From: Alphaproteobacteria bacterium
GTDB taxonomy: Bacteria > Pseudomonadota > Alphaproteobacteria > Rhizobiales > JAJFHR01
Length of the DNA: 57,600 nucleotides
Assembly (NCBI GenBank): GCA_024278055.1
Contig: JAJRTY010000172.1
Coordinates: forward strand, 1 to 57,600
Reading direction: 5' to 3'
Shown: one piece after another, positions 39,020-47,779 of the stretch
How positions within the stretch are numbered: position 1 is the first letter of the stretch
How the letters are laid out: every line of letters starts with the position of its first letter
The notes under the pieces: model-generated
The model's input: only the letters and a program-made list of their open reading frames with translations
The model's database searches: none
What the model was told of the DNA's origin: nothing
Position numbers and translations under genes: made by a program

Positions 39020-39039
39020 AATTGAGCAGGCGGTTTTTT
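39010..39039 (+). terminator. rho-independent terminator of the glycosyltransferase-like gene
   Basis: The stem agctgcctg (39010-39018) pairs with caggcggtt (39027-39035), with two G-U pairs, and is followed by a run of T to 39039. It overlaps the TGA stop at 39017-39019. Confidence 0.6.
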
Positions 39040-39042
39040 AGA

Positions 39043-39274
39043 GGCGCTCAAGCGGCGCGCGGCCTGCACTCGCAGTCGCTCGTTAGTCGTTCGCTGTCGC
39101 TCCTCCGGTGCTGCAATGAGAAATTGTCCGTATAGCAACCGGAGACCACACCCCAGATTATCCGTATAACAACCGGAGACCACATTCCGGATCATCCGTA
39201 TGGCACCTGGACAAGCGAAGCGTTGGACTAGGGCCCAAGGGGCCCGCAGGCTGCGCGCCGCTTGAGCGCCACTC
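39043..39274. repeat. palindromic intergenic repeat, copy 2, with inner tandem repeat
   Basis: Terminal inverted repeats of 25 bp (39043-39067 and 39246-39270) match at 24 positions. The right end (39220-39270) matches copy 1 at 8672-8722 in reverse complement (49 of 51). Inside, a 34-bp unit beginning tccgtat recurs at 39127, 39161 and 39195; the first two copies are nearly identical (with caaccggagaccaca) and the third is degenerate. The element fills nearly the whole 299-base gap between two convergent genes. I see no open frame of its own. Confidence 0.85.
39127..39217 (+). repeat. 34-bp tandem repeat inside copy 2
   Basis: Three units begin at 39127, 39161 and 39195. The common core is tccgtatarcaaccggagac plus cacayycc; the last unit is cut short at about 39217. 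The equal 34-base step with slight base differences shows tandem duplication and later drift. Confidence 0.8.
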
Positions 39275-39318
39275 TTAAAAGAGCGCCACTTTCAAGAACA
39301 CCATCCAAAATTACTCCC

Positions 39319-40647
39319 CTACTTCTGCTCGATAGAAAAAATCCGGTCGGACAGCTCGGTTACCTGTGGTAGCGGCATGTCCAGCCGTCCAGCGAATTCG
39401 GCCAGTCTGGCGGAAACTTCACCTGCCGAAACTGGTGGGAATTTATGGTCGATGTAATCTGCATGAGCCAGTGAATACCTGTCCAGCTTTCTCAAGCTGC
39501 GCTCACACCCGCGCCATAAAGACCGCGTTTGCCCGGCCAGCCGGGAAACAGGGCTCACCGCCTCGCGCTGGGGCAAGGCGCTGATGGCATCGATAATTCG
39601 CTGCGAACTGGTTGGCCCCTGCAGGCCGGAAACCAGGTTGGCCAACTCGGCATCTATGGTTTCATTGCCTGATTGCGGTTTTTCAATCGCATCAAACAGC
39701 CGTGTCTTGTCTTCGGCAACAATTGACACTTTCAACGGTTGGCGAATTTCAAACTCGCCGCCGTTAACCGGTCGATACATGATGGCGGGGCGGGCAAGGA
39801 TGGCGGTTTCTAACGCTGTGGTACAGCCATTGTGGATAACGGCGTCGGCGGCCATCAGCCATGGAATTAATTCTGCATCATATTTGACCAGAATATTATC
39901 CAGCCCCTTTGATGCTTCTATCCACGCTGCCGGATTTTCGGATGGATGGGGACGAATAACAATCTGCCGGTCGGGAAACCGGGCTGAAAGTTCTGGCAGC
40001 AGTTTGACGAATGCCCGGTATACAGCGTAGCGAAACTTGAAAAACTCTTCGGGAAACTGATAGGTGCGGGCCAGTTCGCCAAGTTCGGCATCGGTTTTTT
40101 GACCATCACCATTACTTTGTGCCAAAGCAAAATTGAGGATGCCGAAGTTTGAATTGATAAGGATAAATTTCCCGTGTTTTTCCTGCAACCTGTCCGCAGC
40201 CGGGCGGTAAATCTCGCGCAGAGGCGGGCGTAAAAGGTCCGTGCGCGGGTTTCCGGCGGCAATAATATCGGGACCGGGCTGACCTGCAACACTGGCCAGA
40301 ACCTCGGCATGTTCCACTCCCCAGGCAAAAATCGCATCCATACAGCCCATGGCCGCAACATCAGCACGGCGATGGCAATAACTGTCTTCATCCAGCCACA
40401 CCAGACCTTCTTCATCGACACCGACAATACGGTGGCCAAGCTGGCGCATGATGCGTAAAAAGCGGCGCCTCTTGCGGGTGAAATTATGAGTAAAGAACAC
40501 ACCGGGCTCGAACCTGTGCATGATGTTGCTCATCATTGAGCGATTGCCCAGCACCACCTTGTGCCCGCGCCCAACACCATGCAGAGCAAGCAGCAGCTTG
40601 CCATCAAGCTCCCGGGCAGCGGTTTCAACAGGAATATACAGGTTCAT
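39319..40647 (-). CDS. surface carbohydrate biosynthesis protein (glycosyl/glycerophosphotransferase-like)
   Basis: Starting at MNLYIPVETAARELDGKLLL (40647), the 442-residue product matches a family annotated as surface carbohydrate biosynthesis proteins. It has a GT-B-like architecture: an N-terminal domain with VETAARELDGKLLLALHGV, and a C-terminal domain with VIRPHPSENPAAW, ADAVIHNGCTTALETAI and ARPAIMYRP, like CDP-glycerol or capsule transferases. A longer frame adds 20 residues without a clear ribosome site. It converges with the glycosyltransferase-like gene across the repeat element. The exact reaction is not known. Confidence 0.82.
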   Translation of the reverse strand: MNLYIPVETAARELDGKLLLALHGVGRGHKVVLGNRSMMSNIMHRFEPGVFFTHNFTRKRRRFLRIMRQLGHRIVGVDEEGLVWLDEDSYCHRRADVAAMGCMDAIFAWGVEHAEVLASVAGQPGPDIIAAGNPRTDLLRPPLREIYRPAADRLQEKHGKFILINSNFGILNFALAQSNGDGQKTDAELGELARTYQFPEEFFKFRYAVYRAFVKLLPELSARFPDRQIVIRPHPSENPAAWIEASKGLDNILVKYDAELIPWLMAADAVIHNGCTTALETAILARPAIMYRPVNGGEFEIRQPLKVSIVAEDKTRLFDAIEKPQSGNETIDAELANLVSGLQGPTSSQRIIDAISALPQREAVSPVSRLAGQTRSLWRGCERSLRKLDRYSLAHADYIDHKFPPVSAGEVSARLAEFAGRLDMPLPQVTELSDRIFSIEQK

Positions 40648-40811
40648 CAAAGAGGCCGAATTTGAATTGAAATTATTGTCGGCAGGGTCGAGCGCTGCTG
40701 TTAGCACAGCTATGCAAAAAATAAAAGTCGCGGGTTCAAAGGCAATAATTGTTTTTTAGGCAGGGAACATACAATCTGTTATTCATATCCATCTTAAAGG
40801 AAAGATTGTTG

Positions 40812-41501
40812 ATGAGTGCTGTTTCTTCTATTTTGCCGATACCGGTGCGTTTGTTCTGCCTGAGCTTTATTCTCGCCGTAATGGTGATATCGCCAAAGGC
40901 TGTCGCACAGGGAATACCGGGGAAGTTTGATTATTACACATTAACGCTGTCCTGGAGCCCCAGTTTCTGCACCACACCGGCAGGCCGCAATTCTCCACAA
41001 CAATGTGGCAAAACCCGCCGCTATGCGTTTGTTGTTCACGGGCTGTGGCCGCAGTATTATCGCGGCTGGCCGCAATTTTGCGCACGCAAAGCCCCCTACC
41101 TCGCCAACAGGTTAATCCGCTCATATTATGACATCATGCCGTCCAAACGCCTGATCATCCACCAGTGGAAAAAACACGGCACCTGCACCGGGTTAAGAGC
41201 GGCAGATTATTTCAACCAAACCCGCAGGCTGTTTGACAAAATTAAAATCCCGGCACGCTACCTCAGGCCCAACAAGCCCATTGTCACCACACCGGCACAA
41301 GTGGTTGAGGATTTCATTAAGACCAACGCGGATTTGCAAGGGGATATGATTTCAATTCAATGCGGCAACAACACCAGAAGGGCACGGCTGAAAGAAGTAA
41401 GGATTTGCTTCGGTCGTGACGGAAAACCGGCAAAATGCGGCAGCAATGAAACCCGACAGTGCCGCGCCCGGCAGTTAGTTCTGCCGCCGGTCAGGGGTTA
41501 G
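40812..41501 (+). CDS. exported ribonuclease T2
   Basis: The start ATG 40812 follows AGGAAAG and gives 229 residues with a signal peptide (about 1-33, cleaved near AVAQ). Both catalytic blocks are present: FVVHGLWPQY (H76) and HQWKKHGTCTGL (H117, H122), with paired cysteines around them. RNase T2 cleaves RNA through 2',3'-cyclic phosphates and acts outside the cytoplasm to scavenge phosphate and nucleotides. It stands alone on the plus strand next to two minus-strand genes. Confidence 0.95.
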   Translation: MSAVSSILPIPVRLFCLSFILAVMVISPKAVAQGIPGKFDYYTLTLSWSPSFCTTPAGRNSPQQCGKTRRYAFVVHGLWPQYYRGWPQFCARKAPYLANRLIRSYYDIMPSKRLIIHQWKKHGTCTGLRAADYFNQTRRLFDKIKIPARYLRPNKPIVTTPAQVVEDFIKTNADLQGDMISIQCGNNTRRARLKEVRICFGRDGKPAKCGSNETRQCRARQLVLPPVRG

Positions 41502-41534
41502 CGCGGGATCAAATAACTTGGGATCATCTGCACC

Positions 41535-41555
41535 GTCCCGGCCTTGAACCGGGAC
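41535..41555 (+). repeat. short REP-like hairpin behind the RNase T2 gene
   Basis: GTCCCGG at 41535-41541 pairs with CCGGGAC at 41549-41555 around a 7-base loop. It lies 33 bases behind the stop. The sequence resembles REP hairpins widespread in alphaproteobacteria; it may also serve as an mRNA end. No strong U tract follows. Confidence 0.5.
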
Positions 41556-41577
41556 CTGTTTGATAAAATAACAATCT

Positions 41578-41739
41578 GCCTCCCTCCTCCTTGTGGGGAG
41601 GGATTGAGGGTGGGGGTTAAAGTGATCATGTATGCGCTTTCGCGCATTCACCATGGTCATAATAATCAACATTTTATTGATTTTAGTAAGGGTTTAAAGA
41701 GAACCCCCACCCCAACCCCTCCCCACAAGGAGGAGGGGC
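41578..41739. repeat. long inverted repeat (REP-type palindrome)
   Basis: The left arm 41578-41618 (ccctcctccttgtggggagg and more) pairs with the right arm 41702-41739 (ctccccacaaggaggagggg). About 34 of 38 positions match, with an 83-base AT-richer spacer. Similar tgtggggagg palindromes occur as dispersed repeats in many alphaproteobacteria. It lies between the convergent RNase T2 and MFS genes and could act as a two-way end of transcription. Confidence 0.8.
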
Positions 41740-41755
41740 TTTAATGTATTCCGTT

Positions 41756-42991
41756 CTACTGCTTCCTGTTATTTCGCCCGCGTTTGCCGAGACCGAAAAT
41801 TGCCGGCGAGGTGCGCATGAAGGCAACAAACGACTTGCGTCTGGCCAGCGGCACACTTGGCCGCACCATCATACGAGCCAGCACAAACACCAGAAGCGCT
41901 GAATGTATTACGGTCGTATAGGTAAAGACTGCCGCAGGGCCGTATTTTTCCATCACCAAAGAGGCCGCAAACGGGCCGATTGCAGCGCCGATAGCAAACA
42001 AAAACAACAATCCGGCAGCAACATCAATAAAATCTCCTGATTTGGCGAAATCATTGGCATGCGCAATGGAAAGTGAATAAAGCGGCAACGCAAAGGCGCC
42101 AAACAGGAATGACCCGGCATAAATGAGGTTTGGCTCCTGGCCGGAAAGAGTGCTTAAAAATATGCCCGCGAGCGCTGCCCCGGTGGTTGCCCCGATCATC
42201 ACCCAGCGCCGGTCATAACGATCAGACAACCAGCCCAGCGGTATAGGCATAATTGCACCGCCAGCAATGCCGGCACTCATGAACAAGGCCACCTGCAACA
42301 CATCAAAACCCAGTTCACCGGCATAAAGCGGACCGATGATGCGAAAAGCGGAATTGGTCAGCCCAATGGTCAAAACACCAACAGCGGCCAGTGGCGACAC
42401 ACCCCAGATCATGGTGAGTTTTATGTCATGAGCTTTTGGCGGCCTGGGGCTGGGACTGCGCGACAGGGCAACCGGCACCAGGGCGAGACAGAAAAAAATC
42501 GCCACCAGAATAAAAATTTCAGACCCTTGAGGCCCGACAATCGGCAGCAAAAACTGCCCGCCGGTAACCGCTGCCAGATCAACGGTGCGATAAAGGCCCA
42601 ATACCCGGCCACGTCCTTTGGATCCGGCTTGTTCATTAAGCCAGCTTTCCGTCACCATCGACAGTCCGGCAAACACCACCCCCATGACAAAGCGAATAGC
42701 CATCCACGAGACCTCACCAACCAGAAGCGCCATGGACAAGGCTCCAACAGCGCCAATGGCAGCAAAGGCAGCAAAAACCCTGATGTGTCCGACAGCAGTA
42801 ATCAGTGGTGGCGCATAGCGACAGCCAAGCATGAACCCCAGATAATATGTGGCCCCGATAAGACCAATAACCGCCGGGGAAAATCCTTCCATGTCGGCAC
42901 GGATGGTAATCAACGTGCCCTGCAGCCCATTGCCCGCGAGTAATATGCCCGATGAAATAAGAACAGGGGCCAGCTGCTTTAGATTGCGCAT
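41756..42991 (-). CDS. MFS transporter (YcaD/UMF-like)
   Basis: The preferred start MRNLKQLAPVLISSG gives 411 residues with 12 predicted membrane segments. The first half has ATYYLGFMLGC and ESWLNEQAGSKGRGRVLGLY, typical of the YcaD group; the loop GWLSDRYDRRWVM is the MFS signature between segments 8 and 9. The substrate cannot be read from the sequence. A longer frame from 43024 adds 11 residues. It is divergent from the thioesterase gene, with about 125 bases between the starts. Confidence 0.88.
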   Translation of the reverse strand: MRNLKQLAPVLISSGILLAGNGLQGTLITIRADMEGFSPAVIGLIGATYYLGFMLGCRYAPPLITAVGHIRVFAAFAAIGAVGALSMALLVGEVSWMAIRFVMGVVFAGLSMVTESWLNEQAGSKGRGRVLGLYRTVDLAAVTGGQFLLPIVGPQGSEIFILVAIFFCLALVPVALSRSPSPRPPKAHDIKLTMIWGVSPLAAVGVLTIGLTNSAFRIIGPLYAGELGFDVLQVALFMSAGIAGGAIMPIPLGWLSDRYDRRWVMIGATTGAALAGIFLSTLSGQEPNLIYAGSFLFGAFALPLYSLSIAHANDFAKSGDFIDVAAGLLFLFAIGAAIGPFAASLVMEKYGPAAVFTYTTVIHSALLVFVLARMMVRPSVPLARRKSFVAFMRTSPAIFGLGKRGRNNRKQ

Positions 42992-43117
42992 GAGAGAAAC
43001 TGTGTAGTACCAAGGATTGATCACGGTACAATGATATAGATTGCCACGGCAGGCAAATGTTCATTGCGCAACCCTGATAGCGTCTACGCGCAAGGCTAAG
43101 TTTAAAGGAAGTTAAAA

Positions 43118-43579
43118 TTGACATCAAAATCAACCAGACAACCCGAGCCGGATCAAAACCCGATCACCTACCAGGGTATCGTTTACCCTTGGCACTGTGA
43201 TCATATGGGGCATATGAATGTGATGTGGTATACGGGCAAGTTTGATGAGGCCACGTGGCACTTCTTTGCCCCGGTTGGCATCACAGCCGAATATCTGCGT
43301 AACAATGGTCTGGGCATGGCAGCCGCTGACCAGCATATTCGCTACAAGGCCGAACTGCTGGCTGGTGACCTGATAATCGTTCGATCACATTGGCTTGAGG
43401 TCAAGGATAAATCTATACGTTTCTGCCATCGTATGTATAATTCCAACAGCGGCATACTGGCCGCAACTTGCGAACTGGTCGGTGTGCATACCAATGCAAA
43501 AACCCGACGGGCGCATGAGTTTGACAAGTCAATAATCGCCAGGGTTGAAGCCGCCCTGACCGGGGAGAAACCCCCATGA
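43118..43579 (+). CDS. hot-dog-fold acyl-CoA thioesterase
   Basis: The 153-residue protein has the 4HBT motif YPWHCDHMGHMNVMWYTGKF (about 24-43), where the Asp and His residues form the catalytic site for hydrolysis of acyl-CoA. The rest (LAGDLIIVRSHWLEVKDKSI) is the beta-sheet of the fold. The TTG start at 43118 is supported by AAAGGA eight bases before it. Its stop overlaps the start of the DUF1176 gene in ATGA, so the two are translationally coupled. Confidence 0.87.
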   Translation: MTSKSTRQPEPDQNPITYQGIVYPWHCDHMGHMNVMWYTGKFDEATWHFFAPVGITAEYLRNNGLGMAAADQHIRYKAELLAGDLIIVRSHWLEVKDKSIRFCHRMYNSNSGILAATCELVGVHTNAKTRRAHEFDKSIIARVEAALTGEKPP

Positions 43580-44658
43580 ACTTAGACAAAACCCTCAGCC
43601 TTGCCGCAGTTCTCTTTATAGTCGCGGGTTTAGGCAGTGCCAATAGCCAAACCATCAGGCACTTCAAAGACTGGCAGGCGACGTGCGATGCCGGTGGCAA
43701 TTGCAAAGGTTTTGTGGTTGATACCAGGCGCAACAATACTGAAGCTACATACAGACTTGAAATAGCCAGAAAAAGCGGGCGGGATGCTTTCTGGACCATT
43801 TCTTTCGTGATCCTCGGCGATGAGCCCAGAACCTACGAACCGTTCCATGTTTCAGTCGATTTCGAACCACCGTTGCAGATAGAACCCGATGAGGGATATC
43901 GGGTCGGTGCCCGGACAGATACCTATGACATCATCAGCGCCCCCAAGGGCAATGGCCTGATGGCCTTGTTTGCCCGCGGCAATCGAGCCTTTTTTAATTT
44001 TCTCAACACCAGGGGACAGGAAACCGCAGCCCGGTTTTCCCTCAAGGGTTTCAAAGCATCGCTCCTGTGGATTGATGAGCAACAAAACCGGCTGCAATCC
44101 CCACGCCTGACAGGCAAGATTGAACCCGCATCAAATCAGACTGGCACCGGACAGGTCAATCCATTTACATCAGGCAACTCAATTATACTGTCCCCGGACA
44201 GAATTCCACCAGCCATTGAAAAACTGCATTTTGCCGATGGTGAGTGTGAACCGTCTGATCGCCCGCCTCTGGAAGGCTTTGGTTTTGAGAGCGCTCAAGT
44301 GGACAAGGATAATACGCTTTATCTCATACCGTGCTTTGCCGGAGCTTATAATGTTGTTTACAGAGCTTACCTGAAATCATTCAACGATACGGCCCGACAG
44401 CTTTTGTTTGCCAGGTATTCCGATGAAACGGGATGGACCGGCACCAAAGAACTGATGAATATCTCATACGATGCCAAAACCGGCACCCTCACCGCATTTT
44501 CCAAGGCACGAGGCCTGGGAGATTGCGGTAGCACATCGCGATACAAATGGACAGGCTACGCCTTCAAGATGACGGAATACCGCTATTGGGGCAAATGTGA
44601 CGGCACCCGGCTATCCTCGGACTGGCCGGTAATTTATCCACCAGCAAAACGGAAATAA
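43576..44658 (+). CDS. exported DUF1176 protein
   Basis: The 360-residue product has a signal peptide (MNLDKTLSLAAVLFIVAGLG, cleaved near NSQT) and the DUF1176 domain, with the motifs RHFKDWQATCDAGGNCKGFV near the start, a central SGNSIILSPDRIPPAIEKL and the cysteine pair around GLGDCGST...WGKCDG. Members are periplasmic with no known function. The gene starts inside the stop of the thioesterase gene (ATGA). It converges with the small Gly-rich membrane protein gene, two bases away. Confidence 0.85.
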   Translation: MNLDKTLSLAAVLFIVAGLGSANSQTIRHFKDWQATCDAGGNCKGFVVDTRRNNTEATYRLEIARKSGRDAFWTISFVILGDEPRTYEPFHVSVDFEPPLQIEPDEGYRVGARTDTYDIISAPKGNGLMALFARGNRAFFNFLNTRGQETAARFSLKGFKASLLWIDEQQNRLQSPRLTGKIEPASNQTGTGQVNPFTSGNSIILSPDRIPPAIEKLHFADGECEPSDRPPLEGFGFESAQVDKDNTLYLIPCFAGAYNVVYRAYLKSFNDTARQLLFARYSDETGWTGTKELMNISYDAKTGTLTAFSKARGLGDCGSTSRYKWTGYAFKMTEYRYWGKCDGTRLSSDWPVIYPPAKRK

Positions 44659-44660
44659 AG

Positions 44661-44936
44661 TTATTTATTCAGCATCTTTTTAACAACACCGACAATAACC
44701 AGCAGAATACCGCCGCCAACACCACCAGAAAGTATCTGGCCGACAATAGAAGCAATATCAAGCCCGCCGCCACCACCGATTGCCAGCCCAAAAGCGCCTA
44801 AAACCTGCCCGCCCAGACCGCCGCCAACAATACCGACAACCGAGTTCCACAAGGTTCCAAGACTATACTTTTTTAACGCCATCCCAGCGGCATTTCCACC
44901 CACAGCTCCGGCAATCAGTTGAATAATAAATTCCAT
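44661..44936 (-). CDS. small Gly-rich membrane protein
   Basis: The 91-residue protein is almost entirely hydrophobic and glycine-rich, with three membrane segments (about 3-18, 30-55, 63-86) and a short Lys-rich end (VVKKMLNK). The composition resembles GlsB/YeaQ-type transglycosylase-associated proteins and similar short alphaproteobacterial membrane proteins of unknown role. An ATG at 44936 follows GGAGGAAAC. No partner is evident. Confidence 0.75.
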   Translation of the reverse strand: MEFIIQLIAGAVGGNAAGMALKKYSLGTLWNSVVGIVGGGLGGQVLGAFGLAIGGGGGLDIASIVGQILSGGVGGGILLVIVGVVKKMLNK

Positions 44937-45089
44937 TTTATGTTTCCTCCCCGAAACAATACACTCCAGTAAACGAACCCAATCCGAACCGGATCGACCA
45001 CATTCATGAGTTAGGAACTCAAATCCTATACTTGTTTACGCCGCTATGAAATACTATTTTCTATTTCCACAATTGAAGGAGGCTCTCCC

Positions 45090-45941
45090 ATGGTTTTTGG
45101 CTCTGTTCCCAAAATCCCCGTTGCCCGCCATGACCGCTCCGCCCAGATCGCCGATGACATTGATTTTGAAATCAAGGGCGCGGAAATGCAGTTTGTCGAA
45201 ATCGAGCTTGATCCCGGCGAAAGCGCTATCGCCGAAGCCGGTGCAATGATGTTCAAAGCCCCCAGCGTCACCATGGAAACCGTCTTTGGTGACGGCTCCG
45301 ACCAATATCAGGGCAGCGGTATATTTGACAAGCTCGTCGGCGCCGGAAAACGCCTGATTACCGGTGAAAGCCTGTTCACCACTGTCTTTACCCACACCGG
45401 CAGCGGCAAGACCCGTGTGGCCTTTGCCGCCCCTTATGCCGGGCACATTCTGGCCCTCAAGCTGGATGAATATGACAGTAAAATCATCTGCCAGAAAGAT
45501 GCGTTTCTGTGTGCCGCACGCGGGGTTGCCTTAGGTATACATTTCCAGAAAAAAATCCTCACCGGGCTTTTCGGTGGTGAAGGCTTTATCATGCAATCCC
45601 TCGAAGGCGACGGCTGGGTATTCATTCACATGGGCGGCACGGTGGTCGAGCGCGATCTCGCTCCTGGCGAAGAACTTCATGTTGATACCGGTTGCGTGGC
45701 GGCGATGACGGCCACAGTCGATTTTGATCTTGAACGCGCCGGTGGTATCAAATCGATGATATTTGGCGGTGAAGGTATGTTTTTCGCCCGCCTCACCGGC
45801 CCTGGAAAAGTGTGGATACAAAGCCTGCCGTTTTCGCGACTGGCCGGTCGCATGCTGGCCGCCGGCCCCGGCGGCAGGGATGTGGGAGAAGGCTCGCTCC
45901 TGGGACCGATTGGCGATATAATCGGTGGTAAAAGATTCTAA
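45090..45941 (+). CDS. AIM24 family (TIGR00266) protein
   Basis: The 283-residue protein matches the AIM24/TIGR00266 family over its full length, with FEIKGAEMQFVEIELDPGES, AIAEAGAMMFKAPSVTMET and GPGKVWIQSLPFSRLAGRM as visible family parts. The fold is a beta-helix-like sheet; function is unknown in bacteria, and in yeast mitochondria the relative affects inner-membrane organisation. A GAAGGAGG site precedes the ATG. The GST gene follows after 17 bases and is probably in the same operon. Confidence 0.92.
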   Translation: MVFGSVPKIPVARHDRSAQIADDIDFEIKGAEMQFVEIELDPGESAIAEAGAMMFKAPSVTMETVFGDGSDQYQGSGIFDKLVGAGKRLITGESLFTTVFTHTGSGKTRVAFAAPYAGHILALKLDEYDSKIICQKDAFLCAARGVALGIHFQKKILTGLFGGEGFIMQSLEGDGWVFIHMGGTVVERDLAPGEELHVDTGCVAAMTATVDFDLERAGGIKSMIFGGEGMFFARLTGPGKVWIQSLPFSRLAGRMLAAGPGGRDVGEGSLLGPIGDIIGGKRF

Positions 45942-45958
45942 CTCACAAGGAAAACCTA

Positions 45959-46567
45959 ATGATATTGCATTCCTCCGGCCCCTCACCTTTTGGCCGAAAA
46001 GTAAAAATCGCTGCCTATCATCTGGGATTGATGGACGCGATCACCGTTGAGCAAACAGACGTCAACAACCCGGATCCTGAATTTTTTGACACAAACCCTC
46101 TGGGCAAAATTCCAGCACTTGTTGTGGATGGCAATCAGGTGCTTTTTGATTCCCGCGTCATCATCGAATATCTCGACAGCATCGCAACCTCGAACAGGAT
46201 TTTCATACCCGGCGGACCCGCAAGGTTCAAAGACCTGACTTTAAGTGCCCTGGCTGACGGTATGATGGATGCAGGTATTCTGCAGATCTATGAGGTGCGC
46301 AAACGTCCACCGGAAGAGCGCAGTCAAGGCTGGCTCGATTTTCAGGCTAACAAAGTTGCTCGCAGCCTCAACGCCCTCGAAGCCGATACGCCGCCACTCA
46401 AAGACGGCATCACTATGGGCCACATAAGTCTCGCCTGTGCGCTTGGATACCTCGACTTCAGGTTTAATGGCGACTGGCGGGCTGACCATCCAAATCTGGT
46501 GAGCTGGCTCAAGGATTTCGCTGCCAGAGTTCCCGGCTTCGACAAAACCCAACCACCGTCTGCCTGA
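45959..46567 (+). CDS. glutathione S-transferase
   Basis: The 202-residue protein has the thioredoxin-like N-terminal domain with HSSGPSPFGRKVKIAAYHLG and the cis-Pro in GKIPALVVDGNQVLFDSRVI, and an all-helical C-terminal domain. A Ser in SGPSPFGRK takes the place of a catalytic Tyr/Cys, as in many bacterial GSTs. An AAGGA site precedes the start. It lies between the AIM24 and HAD genes in one run with short gaps. The substrate is not known. Confidence 0.92.
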   Translation: MILHSSGPSPFGRKVKIAAYHLGLMDAITVEQTDVNNPDPEFFDTNPLGKIPALVVDGNQVLFDSRVIIEYLDSIATSNRIFIPGGPARFKDLTLSALADGMMDAGILQIYEVRKRPPEERSQGWLDFQANKVARSLNALEADTPPLKDGITMGHISLACALGYLDFRFNGDWRADHPNLVSWLKDFAARVPGFDKTQPPSA

Positions 46568-46571
46568 TCGC

Positions 46572-47216
46572 ATGCCGCCAGAACTGGTTATTTTTGATTG
46601 CGACGGAGTGCTGGTTGACAGTGAGGTTGTTTCCAACCAGGTGCTGGTGAACAACCTCGCCCGTTATGGCCTGTCTTTGACGTTGGAACAGTGCATGGAC
46701 CTGTTCGTCGGCGGCACCATGAAAGGGGTTGAAACTAAATCCCTGAGCATGGGCGCACAGCTACCGCCGCACTGGATTGATGAGATTTATGACGAAACCT
46801 ATATCCGGCTCAAACAAGGTGTGCCGGTGATAGAGGGTATACCGCAAATCCTCGATAGGCTTGATGCGGCACACATCGCCTATTGCGTCGCCTCAAACGG
46901 CAGCGAAGAAAAAATGGCTATCACGCTGGGTCAAAACGGCCTGCTGGCACGATTTGAAAAAACCATGTTTTCAGCCCACAGCCTCGGCACCTCCAAACCC
47001 GACCCGCACATGTTTCTCCACGCCGCCAAAACCTTCAACGTTACTCTGGATGCATGCAGTGTCATTGAGGACAGTTCCAGCGGAGCCAAAGCCGCCCGCC
47101 GTGCCCGCATGAAATGCTTTGGTTACGCACCTCACAATGACGGTCGCAAACTGGAACGGGAAGGTGCTCAGATCTTTCATGATATGAACACCCTGCCGAA
47201 GCTTCTGCATTTATAG
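46572..47216 (+). CDS. HAD-superfamily hydrolase (beta-phosphoglucomutase-like)
   Basis: The 214-residue protein has the HAD motif I FDCDGVLVDSE at the N-terminus, the motif II Ser in YCVASNGSEEK, the Lys in LGTSKPDPHMF and the acidic pair in VIEDSSSGAKAARRA. The cap domain after motif I fits the phosphatase/mutase group (YqaB/GPH type). A phosphosugar phosphatase role is likely but not proven. It starts four bases behind the GST stop. Confidence 0.92.
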   Translation: MPPELVIFDCDGVLVDSEVVSNQVLVNNLARYGLSLTLEQCMDLFVGGTMKGVETKSLSMGAQLPPHWIDEIYDETYIRLKQGVPVIEGIPQILDRLDAAHIAYCVASNGSEEKMAITLGQNGLLARFEKTMFSAHSLGTSKPDPHMFLHAAKTFNVTLDACSVIEDSSSGAKAARRARMKCFGYAPHNDGRKLEREGAQIFHDMNTLPKLLHL

Positions 47217-47339
47217 CTCGAAGCAGATACGCAAAACATTGCCACCTTCCCTCACCCGCTGAAAATTTGCGCACGGAAAATGGAAATCCAGCCCGGCCTC
47301 ACCTTCCAGCTTCGCTGGCACCTTCCGCGCGCATTTACT

Positions 47340-47756
47340 TCAGGAGCGATTGATTTCGATTTTTCTTTTTGCCGTTTCTGTCTCCGTTTTCTTTTGAATT
47401 GAAACAGTCAGAACACCGTCATTCATGTCGGCTTCAACCACACTGTCATCAGCATCAGGAGGAAGGCGGAAACTGCGGCTGAACGCTCCATACTGGCGTT
47501 CACTGAAGAAATAAGTGTCCCCTTTTTCTTCACGATGTGAACGCTTCTCACCTTTCAGAGTCAACATGCCGTCATTTACCGACACTTCAACATCGTCAGG
47601 AGCCACCCCTGGCAATTCGATGGTTATTTCATAACCGTCACCCTTTGAAGAAGCTTCCGAAGCCGGCGCAAACCAGTCTGCAATCCGCGACGACATCTGA
47701 CGAAGTGGCTCATAAACACTCGGCCACCAGCCCGTTGAATGTGTTTGTTCAATCAT
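47340..47756 (-). CDS. small heat shock protein Hsp20
   Basis: The 138-residue chaperone has an alpha-crystallin domain (about 45-130): YEITIELPGVAPDDVEVSVN, LTLKGEKRSH, the GAFSRSFRLPPDAD strand and the NDGVLTVSIQKK C-terminal strand. The N-terminus is short (W-rich, about 1-44) and the tail ends AKRKIEINRS with an I-x-I motif that helps oligomerise. The gene has an upstream promoter resembling the RpoH type and a structured leader. No heat-shock partner gene is adjacent. Confidence 0.95.
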   Translation of the reverse strand: MIEQTHSTGWWPSVYEPLRQMSSRIADWFAPASEASSKGDGYEITIELPGVAPDDVEVSVNDGMLTLKGEKRSHREEKGDTYFFSERQYGAFSRSFRLPPDADDSVVEADMNDGVLTVSIQKKTETETAKRKIEINRS

Positions 47757-47779
47757 GTCTATACTCCTTTCACAGATAT

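Noticed and set aside
47217-47339. 123-base gap behind the HAD gene
   Set aside because: No gene, repeat or structured RNA was seen.
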